From Lunularia cruciata (lineage: Eukaryota > Streptophyta > Marchantiopsida > Lunulariales > Lunulariaceae): 64,000 nt of DNA. The translations under genes and the position numbers were made by a program. This document shows positions 55,384-64,000 of the stretch, one piece after another (position 1 is the stretch's first letter; each line of letters opens with the position of its first letter). A model generated the notes under the pieces. That model searched no databases. It saw nothing but the letters and a program-made list of their open reading frames with translations, and was not told the DNA's origin. Where the stretch lies: the NCBI GenBank assembly GCA_948567375.1, contig OX419755.1, positions 65,972,944 through 66,036,943 of the forward strand. Reading direction: 5' to 3'.

Positions 55384-56047
55384 GTAGTATGATGTTATTC
55401 AGTATTCAAATTTCTAAAGATAGATAAAGTGAAGTGCTGTTCTCAGTACTCGTCGCCTTAAGCTTAATTCCGATTGTCAATTTTGTGGTTTTGTTTGTGA
55501 GTGTGTGGAGAATTCCGAAGAGCAAGTCAATGTGTTTGTGGAAGTTGGAATCTGCAGCCTTGATCTTCATTCTGTGTGTTTGATCCTGAGTGAAGTGCAT
55601 CGGAGCAATGCCTTGACAGGTTTGAGAGGAATTGTAGTGTTGTTAGTATTCTGCATTTGTGAGTGCAACACGAAGTTGATGTGAAGCAATTTTGATCGAG
55701 GAAGTTGTGGCTTTAGTGGAGGGGTGGAACACAATTCTGAGGTGAAATTGTTCTTCGCAGTGAAGTGCTATCTTTGGGAGAATCTAAATCATCACAATCA
55801 AGAGTTGTTTGGACAGAATTTGCTATGTTGTGATTATGTGTGTGTGTATTTGTGACAAGTTGTCAATATGGTGAGCTTGTTACTCTCTTCTGGGTGTAGT
55901 TTCTACCTGAGAGATTAAAGAAGAAACGAAGAAGAACTAAGATTGTGACTTTTGTCTTTGTATTTGTCCAATTCTGGATAGTATCTCTGTGGGAACGAAC
56001 TCTACTGACCCGATTATCGAAAAAGTGATATTTGCCGGGTTGTCACA

Positions 56048-56145
56048 TTGCCACAATAACACCTGGAGAGAAAAGGATCTCTCTTCCACCTTGGTCACAT
56101 ATGTCTCAAAAACTAGCTTATAAACAACCACAAAAGGGGAAGAAC
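56048..56145 (+). repeat. LINE 3'-region fragment, right part
   Basis: TTGCCACAATAACACCTGGA and the following ~90 bp match 12609-12700 of the LINE; continuation of 53870-54085. Confidence 0.7.
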
Positions 56146-56718
56146 TCTACAAACTCAATGTTGTTCACTAGAGAACTCAATGAGAGAGATAGTTGCAAAT
56201 AAAAGGATAATGAGTACCTCCTCACCCCTTGTTTATATAATTGTGAAATAGTTACGTACTAAAGTTACTAATTACCACAGTAACTCAAGTTACTAGACTA
56301 AAAGTCAAGTAAAGTCAAAAAGTAGAAAGGAATATCCATTCACATGGGCATATTCTACTAGCATGTGATCTTATCTTGACCCAACCACTAAGTCAAGGAT
56401 TCCTTCACATCGGCTATCCTTGGACTATAGAAGAATCCAAAAAAAAAGGGCTTGCGGGCCCAAGAGTTCTCAATTCTTTCCTCAAAGCCAAACACCTAGG
56501 AATAATACCAAGTCAACACACTAGAATCCAAAATAGTGGTGCTCATCTTTTCCATTTCCTCTAAAGTAAGGTCCCTTCTATCTTAGCAATGACTAACTCT
56601 AGCTCATCATGACTAATGTAGAACCATTATTTATCTCTATATAAATAATATCTCTCAAGTACTTGTAATACTAAGCTAAATATCACAATACCACACACAT
56701 GTACAAATAGGTGTTACA
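56146..56718 (-). repeat. 3' LTR of G4, truncated
   Basis: Begins TGTAACACCT on the - strand at 56718; about 120 bp of its 3' end are missing at the LINE junction. Adjacent internal sequence has the polypurine-like CCGGGGGTAAA. Confidence 0.88.
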
Positions 56719-56766
56719 TTTACCCCCGGACTAAGTTTTCACTTTGTCCTCAAAGTGAAGGTCTCT

Positions 56767-57321
56767 CTACTTTCTATGGTACATCTTCAACTTATCATGA
56801 TTAATCCTATCAAAGTGTCTTCCTCCTAACTCCTTGAGATCATAGGTGTAATTGCCCCACACCTTCTCCACTATGAAAGGTCCAAAGAACTTAGGCAAAA
56901 ACTTCTTTTGCACTCTCTTGAATCGAATGGAATCAAACAACATTACCCAATCACCTTCTTTGAAAGACTCCACCTTCTTCTTGCCTTGCCTCTTGTCATA
57001 GCTCTCCTTTTGTTTCCTTTGGGCTTGCTCCACTCGAACCATAGCAACTGCTCTTGCCTCTTCCAACTCCATGAGTTGTTCCTTCCTTGACTTCTCTGCA
57101 TCATCTCCTTGTGCTTTCTTCAATCTCCTATGAATGCTTTGGAAGGTAGGAAGATCAAAGTGAATAGGTAGGGTAGACTCAATACCATATACCAATTGAA
57201 ATGGAGAATATCTGATGGAAGTCTTCATGGTTGTCCTATACTCCCACAAAAGTGCATGAATCCTCTTGTCCCAATGATGTTTAGCCCTCTCCATTTTTGC
57301 ATCTTTGCCAACATCATGCAC
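56767..57321 (-). pseudogene. integrase C-terminal region (G4)
   Basis: 184 codons open: MERAKHHWDKRIHALLWEYR, YSPFQLVYGIESTLPIHFDL, SYDKRQGKKKVESFKEGDWV, FFGPFIVEKVWGNYTYDLKE, HFDRINHDKLKMYHRK and the natural stop. No chromodomain. The upstream core is in another frame, overlapping by about 100 bp through one frameshift. Confidence 0.9.
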
Positions 57322-57740
57322 AAGGTCTGATTGGTTCTCTCTGCCAAGCCATTGGAATTTGGCTTATAGGATGTAGTTACTATATGTGTGATAGAGAAAT
57401 GTTGTAGCATGGCTATAGTAATGCTTCCTGTAAACTCTCCTTCTCTATCAGAAACCAACTCCAAAGGGAATCCAAATCTAGTGATAATGCGTTCATAAAG
57501 AAATCTAACAACTTCATCTTCATTCTTGTCCCTCAATGGTCTAGCCTCAACCCACTTGGTAAGATAATCAGTAACTACCACAATATACGGATTGATCCTT
57601 GGGGTTCTATTGAGAGGACCTACAAAATCAATTCCCCACTTCTCAAAAGGTCCTAGCAATGGAGTTGATCTAAGTGGTAGAGTGTATGTAGACTTTCTAG
57701 CAAAAGCTTGACAAACATGACAAGTTTTGCAATAATCAAG
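57225..57740 (-). pseudogene. integrase core (G4)
   Basis: WGIDFVGPLNRTP (first Asp), VTDYLTKWVEARPL, ELVSDREGEFTGS (second Asp) and PNSNGLAERTNQTL (Glu): all three catalytic residues are kept, with D35E-type spacing. The zinc finger region upstream (CKTCHVCQAF, about 57715-57740) is read after a stop at 57762. Confidence 0.9.
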
Positions 57741-57761
57741 ACAATCCTTGAAAATCCCTCT

Positions 57762-58480
57762 CTAATGGTTACCTGCATCTAGAATCTTGAAAGTAGTCAC
57801 CTTTCTTGCAAAGTGTCCTCCACACACTAAACCTTCATGAAACTCCTTTATGAGTAAGATAGACTCTTCCCTACCCACTACTCTTTGAAGTAGACCATCT
57901 GCTCCTTGGTGAAAAGGAATATCCTCCACCATTGTGTAAAGTCTAGATCTTGCTGCAAGAGCCTTCCTCTGCCTAGCATGCATCCCTTCTGGATAGTTAC
58001 CTCTTGTCACAAAATCCACAATCTCCTTGTACTCCATTGGAACCTCTTGCGTGACTGAGATTGTCATGAGCTCCTCATCTAACAAGGAATCATCTATTGG
58101 CTCATCTCCATCATGATCATAGGCTCTAGATAACAAATTAGCATTTGCATGTTTCTTTCCTAGCTTATCTTCAATGGTGTAGTCATATTCAGACAAGAGT
58201 ATCATCCACCTTGCTAGTCTCCCTTCAACATTAGGCTTGTTGAAGATATACTTCAAAGCCTTGTGATCCATGACAATGGTGGCTTTCCCTCCAATCAAGT
58301 AGTGTCTAAAATTCTTGAGACCAAAGATCACTACCAACCCTTCTCTCTCCGTGACAGAGTAGTTCTTCTCTGCTGAAACCATCTGCCTACTAGCATAAGC
58401 TATTGGATGATCATGCCCATCTTGGTCTAATTGACTAAGAGTGCATCCTATAGATACATTAGAAGCATTAGTGTAGAGGA
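57762..58480 (-). pseudogene. RNase H and integrase zinc finger start (G4)
   Basis: 57762-58382: MVSAEKNYSVTEREGLVVIF, VMDHKALKYIFNKPNVEGRL, YTIEDKLGKKHANANLLSRA, then HEGLVCGGHFARKVTTFKIL of the H2C2 finger. Just upstream the first RNase H block reads LYTNASNVSIG, again Asn for the catalytic Asp. Confidence 0.88.
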
Positions 58481-58493
58481 TGAAAGGCTTACT

Positions 58494-59390
58494 CTAATAA
58501 GGTTTAGCAAGAATTGGAGTTACAACAAGGGATTGCTTAAGCTCCTCAAAAGCTTTGAGAGTCTCCTTGTCCTCCAAAATCACCATGTAATCTACACCCT
58601 TCTTCATGGTCAATGCATAAGCCTTGCTGGAAAATGAGAAGATGAACCTCCAATAGTATCCAACCATCCCCAAGAATTGGCATAAATTTGTCAAGCTTGA
58701 AGGGAATGGAAGGTCTAAGATTTTCCTCACCTTCTCAAGATCAACTACTATTCCATCCTTGGAGATGATGTGCCCCAAAAGTAGACCTTCTTCACATCCA
58801 AAAATGCACTTTTCTGGTTTGAATGATGCATTTGCCTCATCCAAGTATTGCAAGACCTTGATTAGGTGCTCAAAGTGTTCCTCCTTGCTCCATAGACAAA
58901 AAAGTCATCAATGAAGTCTCTCACAAATTTCCCAATGAAAGGTTCAAATACCTTGCTCATGAAACTTTGGAATGTGGCTAGAGCATTGCAAAGCCCAAAA
59001 GGCATGACCTTGAAAGCATAAGTTCCCAAGGTGTGATGAATGTGGTGAGTTGTTGATGCTCTGGTGCAATCTTGATTTGGTTATATCCACTATAACCATC
59101 TCCAAAATTGTATGGCAATGTCCTCCAAGATCTCATCAATGAATGGCAATGTGTAGTAGTCTTTCTTGGTAACAACATTGAGCTTCTTGTAATCCACACA
59201 TACCCGAAGCTTGCCATTCTTTTTCTTCACAATGACAATTGGAGACACCTATTCTAAATTCTCCACCTCAAAGATAAATCCCGCTTCCTTGAGCTTATCA
59301 ATCTGCTCCTTCACAACCAAAGATATTGGTGGGCTAATGCGACGTTGCTTTTGGCGGATTGGTCTTGCATGTGACTCCACCTCTATCTTG
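58494..59390 (-). pseudogene. reverse transcriptase (G4)
   Basis: 58978-59217 (FGDGYSGYNQIKIAPEHQQL) and 58494-58853 (MQYLDEANASFKPEKCIFGC, KDGIVVDLEKVRKILDLPFP) with the palm between in other frames (FGLCNALATFQSFMSKVFEPF, RDFIDDFFVYG). Upstream SPPISLVVKEQIDKLKEAGFI near 59290-59340. Four or more frameshifts. Confidence 0.85.
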
Positions 59391-59392
59391 TG

Positions 59393-59803
59393 CTACTCCA
59401 AGGTGACTTCCTTCAAATCCTTGTAACTAAAAGCAAAAACATGGATGAACTTGCGGAAAATCTCCTCAAATCTCACCTTCTCCTTCTTGGTAACATTTGG
59501 GCCATACTTGAGGGTAGCAAACCTTCTCTCTACCTCCTCAAGTGTCAATGGTGATTTATCTGGGTCCTTCAATACCTCAGGCTTAGGTGCAAAATCCATA
59601 TCACACAAAGGATGCACATCTGAATCAGATTCAGATTCATCCTCCTCTGTGGAAGTCTCCTCTTCTATGCTTGTGTCCACACCTGAAGCTCCTTCTTCAG
59701 AATCTGATTCCCAATAATCAGAAGATGGTGTATTTGTATGTGAAGTGTTGGTGATGTTAGTCACAGGAACTATGACTCTATGGTTTGATGGCCCAATCCT
59801 CAA
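59393..59803 (-). pseudogene. acidic protease-RT linker (G4)
   Basis: 136 codons: RIGPSNHRVIVPVTNITNTS, EEETSTEEDESESDSDVHPL, RFEEIFRKFIHVFAFSYKDL. It is conserved in G1 and G2 and highly acidic. Function unknown, probably a spacer between protease and RT. Confidence 0.75.
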
Positions 59804-59819
59804 GTACCCTTTGTGTCAT

Positions 59820-60363
59820 CGATCAGTTGTGCGTGTTGCTCTCAACCATGGCCTCCCAAGAAGTAAGTCATAGCTTGAATCCTTCAAGACTTGGAAAGTC
59901 ATGAGATTTTGAACTCCCATAATTGAAACTACCACTTTATCCATCACCCTATTGGTCTAACTTGTTGCTTGTTTGCCATGCTCACCATAAATGTTGAAAA
60001 TCTTGAGGGTATCATACCCAACTTCTTCATCAACCTTTTTGACATGGCATTCACTGCTGATCCTCCATCAACAAGTGCATCCTTGATGTTGTGACCATTT
60101 ACTCTCACATCAATTTTGGAGGCATATTCACAAGCCTCCCATGGTGCTGGCTTGGCATCCACCACCCCCATTGATATTGGAGCTTTTGCCTTCTTCTTCC
60201 TCTTTCTCCTTGTAGAACTCAAGCCACCTCTAAGCTCCTTTCTCAAGGTAGGGTTCAAAGCAATCAATTGGCCCATTGTGATGTTAGCCTTGTGACTACC
60301 AACATCCTCCAACACATTGTAGTTCCATTGTTGCTTTGAAATCAAGAAATCCTCCATCCCCAA
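59820..60363 (-). pseudogene. linker and aspartic protease (G4)
   Basis: 59944-60363: MEDFLISKQQWNYNVLEDVG, WEACEYASKIDVRVNGHNIK, DALVDGGSAVNAMSKRLMKK, then RPIG-stop. The rest of the fold (MGVQNLMTFQVLKDSSYDLL) follows in the next frame after a TGATGG overlap at about 59937-59943. The active-site Asp is present. Confidence 0.82.
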
Positions 60364-61343
60364 CTTCTTCCTTGGAGTCTTTGTTGTTGATGGTGGTTAG
60401 ATGCGAGTGCTCCTAGTAGACATAAGAGTATCCATGCTTGGAGTAAATCCTTGAGAAAAGGAAACATCCTTTGCAAAACGAGCTCTCTTCTCCTCTTGTG
60501 CCACAAAACTCCAAATTAAGACCCTTGGAGTTTGAGCACTCTCCCTTCTAATATTTGCTCTCAACCACATCTATGGATGCTATCCCCTTACCTTTGTTTG
60601 GATTAGGAGCCACTTGGGTTTCACTACCACCCTCTTTCCCTCTATTGGCTCCCTCATAACCCCTTCCTCCATGGTAAGTGGAATTTGGGCATTTCCTTTG
60701 GATATGGCCTCTTCCTCCACAGCCAAAACAATTTTTATCATTGAAATTTTTGGCTGGTTGACCTCCTCTATATGGATAGTTTCAATAACTCCTAGACACT
60801 CTCCCTACATTTTGATCCACCTCTCTCTTCTCCAATAGTTGCAACACCTTGATCTTGAGATCCACAAGTTGTTCCGTGATGGTTTGAAGTGGATCCTTTG
60901 GTGGAGGTGCAAGAATTGGAGCAACTACTACTTGTGGTACAACTCTTGCCACCAAAGTATCAGAAGTTCCACCATACTTGTAACCTTGAGGAGGATGCAG
61001 AACCTTGTTCACCACCAAATCACCCTCATCCCCTTCCAAACTCTCCTCCATACGAATTGTGATCTTGATAGCTTCAACCTTGGAGGAAGGTTTCTCATAT
61101 CTCACCTTGCTTCTAATTTGTGATCTCAACCCTCCCACAAAATTCCTGGTGAGCATGGCCCCTATGCCAATCATTGTAGTCTCCACATCATCCCCACACT
61201 TCCTCAACACTATGCAAAATCTAGACTCTAACTTTTCCACTCTTTCCACATAGACTCTCACTTTCTTTCCATCTCCTTGCTTAAGAAAGGTAACCTCACT
61301 TATCAATCTCTCATAACTCTCATCTGGAAGAAAGTTCTCAATG
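60364..61343 (-). pseudogene. gag (G4), 5' part missing
   Basis: 60782-61306: EVTFLKQGDGKKVRVYVERV, VGGLRSQIRSKVRYEKPSSK, PPKDPLQTITEQLVDLKIKV. The knuckle region near 60700-60740 (CFGCGGRGHIQRKC) lies in another frame. The capsid N-terminus is lost at the 61343 junction. Confidence 0.82.
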
Positions 61344-62161
61344 AGTGCTGAATATCACAATACCACACACATGCACAAAGAGGTGTTATAGGCCAACATC
61401 ATGCACAAGGTCTGATTGGTTCTCTCTGCCAAGCCATTGGAATTTGGCTAATAAGATGTAGTTACTCTATGTGTGATATAGAAATGTTGTAGCATGGCTA
61501 TAGTAATGCTTCTTGTAAACTCTCCTCCTCTATCAAAAACTAACTCCAAAGGGCATCCAAACCTAGTGATAATGCGTTCATAAAGAAATCTACCAACTTC
61601 ATCTTCATTCTTGTCTGTAACACCCATTCAATGGTCTATAACACCCATTCAATGGTCTGTGCATGTGTGTGGTATTGTGATATTTAGCTTGGTATTACAA
61701 GTACTTGAGAGATATTATTTATATAGAGATAAATAATGGTTCTTCATTAGTCATGATTAGCTAAAGTTAGTCATAGCTAAGATAGAGGGGACCTTATTTT
61801 AGAGGAAATGGAAAAGATGAGCACCACTATTTTTAATTCTAGTGTGTTGACTTGGTATTATTCCTAGATGTTTGGCTTTGAGGAAAGAGTTGAGAACTCT
61901 TGGGCCTGCAAGCCTTTTTGTTTTGGATTCTTCTATAGTCCAAGGATAGCCCATATGAAGGAATCCTCAACTTAGTGGTTGGGTCAAGATAAGATCACAT
62001 GCTAGTGGAATATGCCCATGTGAATGGATATTTCTTTCTACTTTTTGACTTTACTTGACTTTTAGTCTAGTAACTTGAGTTACAACGGTAATAAGTAACT
62101 TTGGTATGTAACTATTTCACAAATATATAAACAAGGGGTAAGGAGGTTCTCTTCATCCTTT
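61344..62161. repeat. rearranged family G pieces: LTR(-), integrase(-), LTR(+)
   Basis: 61344-61390 is the first ~47 bp of a G LTR in - orientation. 61391-61615 is integrase-core sequence (- strand), a second copy of about 57310-57540. 61616-62161 is a truncated LTR in + orientation whose first 21 bp are tandemly duplicated (TGTAACACCCATTCAATGGT twice). The LTR stops at CCTTTCA, where G6 begins. Confidence 0.85.
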
Positions 62162-62255
62162 CAGATTCATCCAATTCAGATTCATCCTCTTTTGTGGAAG
62201 TCTACTCCTCCATGCTTGTGTCCACACCTGAAGCTCCTTCTTTTGAATCTGATTC

Positions 62256-63157
62256 TCAATAATCAAAAGATGGTGTATATGAATGTGAAGTGTTGGTGGT
62301 GTTAGTCACAAGAACTGTGACTCTATGGTTTGATGGCCCAATCCTCAAGTATCCTTTGTGCCATCGATCAGTTGTGCGTGCTACTCTCAACCATGACCTC
62401 CCAAGAAGTAAGTCATAGCTTGAATCCTTCAAGACTTGGAAAGTCATGAGATTTTGAACTCCCATAACTGAAACTACCACTTTATCCATCATCCTATTGG
62501 TCTAACTTGTTGCTTGTTTGCCATGCTCACCATAAATGTTGAAAATCTTGAGGGTATCATACCCAACTTCTTCATCAACCTTTTTGACATGGCATTCACT
62601 GCTGATCCTCCATCAACAAGTGCATCCTTGATGTTGTGACCATTTACTCTCACATCAATTTTGGAGACATATTCACAAGCCTCCCATGGTGCTGGTTTGG
62701 CATCCACTACTTCCATTGATACTAGATTTTTTACCTTCTTCTTCATCTTGCTTCTTGTAGAACTCAAGCCACCTCTAAACTCCTTTCTCAAAGTAGAATT
62801 CAAAACAATCAATTTTCCCATTGTGATGTTAGCTTTATGACTACCAACATCCTCCAACACATTGTAGTTCCATTGTTGTTTTGAGATCAGGAAGTCCTCC
62901 ATCCCCAACTTCTTCCTTGGAGTCTTTGTTGTTGATGGTGTTGAGATGCGAGTGCTCCTAGTAGACATAGGAGTATCCTTGCTTGGAGTAAATCCTTGAG
63001 AAAAGGAAACATCCTTTGCAAAATGAGCTCTCTTCTTCTCTTGTGCCAAAAGCTCCAAATTAAGACTCTTGGAATTTAAGCACTTTCCCTTCTCATACTT
63101 GCTCTCAAACACATCTATAGATACTATCCCCTTATCTTTGTTTGGATTAGGTGTCAC
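62256..63157 (-). pseudogene. linker and aspartic protease (G6)
   Basis: 62489-63157 is one 222-codon frame: DVFESKYEKGKCLNSKSLNL, STTKTPRKKLGMEDFLISKQ, DALVDGGSAVNAMSKRLMKK, ending RPIG-stop. It overlaps 62256-62492 (MMDKVVVSVMGVQNLMTFQV, YDLLLGRSWLRVARTTDRWH) at a TGATGG. The Trp in DRWH is a stop in G2 and G4, so this part is better kept here. Confidence 0.85.
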
Positions 63158-64000
63158 TTGGGTTTCAGTACCTCCTTCTTTCCCTCTATTGGCTCCTTCA
63201 TAACCCCTTCCTCCATGGTAAGTGGAATTTGGGCAATTCCTTTGGATGTGACCTCTTCATCTACAACCAAATCAATTTCTCTCATTAAATTTTTTGGTTG
63301 GTTGGCCTCCTCTATATGGATAAATTCCATAACTCCTAGGCCCTCTCCCCACATTCTGATCCACCTCTCTCTTCTCCCATAGTTGCATCACATTGATCTT
63401 GAGATTTGCAAGTTGTTCTTTGATGGCTTGAAGTGGATCCTTTGGTGGAGGTGCAAGAACTGGAGCAACTGCTACTTGTGGTGCAACCCTTGCCACCAAA
63501 GTATCAGAAATTCCACCATACTTGTGACCTTGAGGAGGATGTAGAACCTCATTCACCACCAAATCACTCTCATCTCCTTCCAAACTCTCCTCCATATGAA
63601 TTACAATCTTGATAGCTTCAACCTTGGAAGAAGGTTCCTCATATCTCACCTTGTTTCTTATTTGTGGTCTCAATCCTCTCACAAAATTCTTGGTGAGCAT
63701 GGCTCCTATGCCAATCATAGTAGTCCCCACATCATCTCCACCCTTCCTCAACAATATGCAAAATCTGGACTTTAACTTTTCCACTCTTTCCACATAGACT
63801 CTCACTTTCTTCCATCTCCTTGTTTGAGAGGGTGATCTTACTCATCAATCTCTTTCATATAACTCTCATTTGGAAGAAAGTTCTCAATGAGTGCTGAAGT
63901 CAAACTCTTTCAAGACTCTTCTTCCTTATCTCTCCTCTCTCTCTTTTGGTATTCTGACTTATACCATGTAAGTGCTGCATCCTCAAAGAAATCTGGTAAT
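63158..64000 (-). pseudogene. gag (G6), partial
   Basis: 63272-63805: RVYVERVEKLKSRFCILLRK, GLRPQIRNKVRYEEPSSKVE, PYRGGQPTKKFNERN. Then 63154-63354 in another frame over the knuckle, which is damaged (IDLVVDEEVTSKGIAQ in place of the CCHC). The capsid N-terminus runs to the window edge. Confidence 0.85.

Larger units (their letters stand above)
54086..56047 (+). mobile_element. CC-family element, copy E (1,962 bp, TG...CA termini, target duplication)
   Basis: Both borders are visible because it splits a LINE fragment whose uninterrupted form exists at 12.60 kb. It begins TGTGGTACCC and ends GTTGTCACA. The flanks TTGCT (54081-54085) and TTGCC (56048-56052) are a 5-bp target duplication with one difference. 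These are LTR-type termini. Parts: about 380 bp non-coding, a minisatellite, a decayed coding stretch that matches the CC protein tail, a TATA-like box, and about 660 bp non-coding shared with copies A, B and D. It could be a solo LTR about 2 kb long or an internally deleted non-autonomous element. Confidence 0.72.
56146..61343 (-). mobile_element. Ty3/gypsy family G, copy G4
   Basis: Order on the - strand from 61343 down: gag (5' part missing), protease, RT, RNase H, integrase, 3' LTR (truncated at its far end). Relatively long open frames; the integrase is the best preserved of the family. The gag side ends abruptly at 61343 against LTR-derived sequence. Confidence 0.92.
62162..64000 (-). 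mobile_element. Ty3/gypsy family G, copy G6 (gag and protease; continues beyond the window)
   Basis: Gag and protease on the - strand, closely similar to G4. On its 3' side it is cut at 62162 inside the acidic linker. On the 5' side it runs off the window within gag. Confidence 0.9.

Noticed and set aside
1..64000. tRNA genes, rRNA, CRISPR array or organelle-derived DNA
   Set aside because: No cloverleaf-type A/B box pair, rRNA wording, regularly spaced repeats or organelle gene could be recognised by reading; a dedicated scan was not possible.

Overview
The window looks like repeat-rich, AT-rich nuclear DNA from a land plant with a large genome. The signs are a Ty1/copia element with 3' LTR, two distinct Ty3/gypsy families (one with a C-terminal chromodomain and an initiator-Met-tRNA primer site), a degenerate LINE-type element, a plant-specific trihelix (MYB/SANT-like) exon with a plant-like 3' splice site, and no bacterial operon structure. 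I cannot decide from the sequence whether the host is a gymnosperm, fern, lycophyte, bryophyte or a large-genome angiosperm. No tRNA, rRNA, CRISPR array or organelle DNA was recognised.

Layout. 1-3.9 kb: 3' part of a copia element (end of gag, protease, integrase, RT, RNase H, 3' LTR), + strand. 3.9-5.78 kb: degenerate repeated blocks with a strong hairpin. 5.79-6.24 kb: trihelix exon on the - strand, the only convincing host-gene piece; 6.25-9.9 kb may be its introns and 5' region. 10.27-10.55 kb: short degenerate tandem repeats. 11.57-14.88 kb: broken LINE-type element, - strand. 16.39-19.18 kb: copy A of an unrecognised repeat family coding for a coiled-coil protein (called CC family here), - strand, cut by a gypsy insertion. 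19.19-24.21 kb: gypsy family G copy G1 (5' LTR to RT). 24.21-25.32 kb: piece of a third gypsy lineage, - strand. 25.32-26.58 kb and 32.51-33.77 kb: arms of a long inverted repeat around G copy G2 (26.58-32.88 kb). 32.89-38.29 kb: chromovirus-like gypsy family W, copy W1, - strand. 38.29-41.10 kb: CC copy B. 41.1-47.44 kb: very AT-rich, with a diverged CC end (copy D), a 349-bp-spaced direct repeat and one orphan ORF. 47.44-53.85 kb: nearly full-length W2 carrying a solo G-family LTR. 53.87-56.15 kb: a LINE piece split by CC copy E (1,962 bp with target duplication). 56.15-61.34 kb: G4, - strand; 61.34-62.16 kb: scrambled G pieces; 62.16-64 kb: G6, - strand, running off the window.

How it fits together. 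This is nested-retrotransposon sequence. Almost every pol gene carries stops or frameshifts, and several lesions recur in separate copies, which suggests that already defective elements spread, by help in trans or by DNA duplication. The relative order of some insertions is readable: G1 is younger than CC copy A, the solo G LTR is younger than W2, and CC copy E is younger than the LINE piece it splits. The least explained component is the CC family, seen in four copies, whose long coding frames resemble no standard transposon protein I know.
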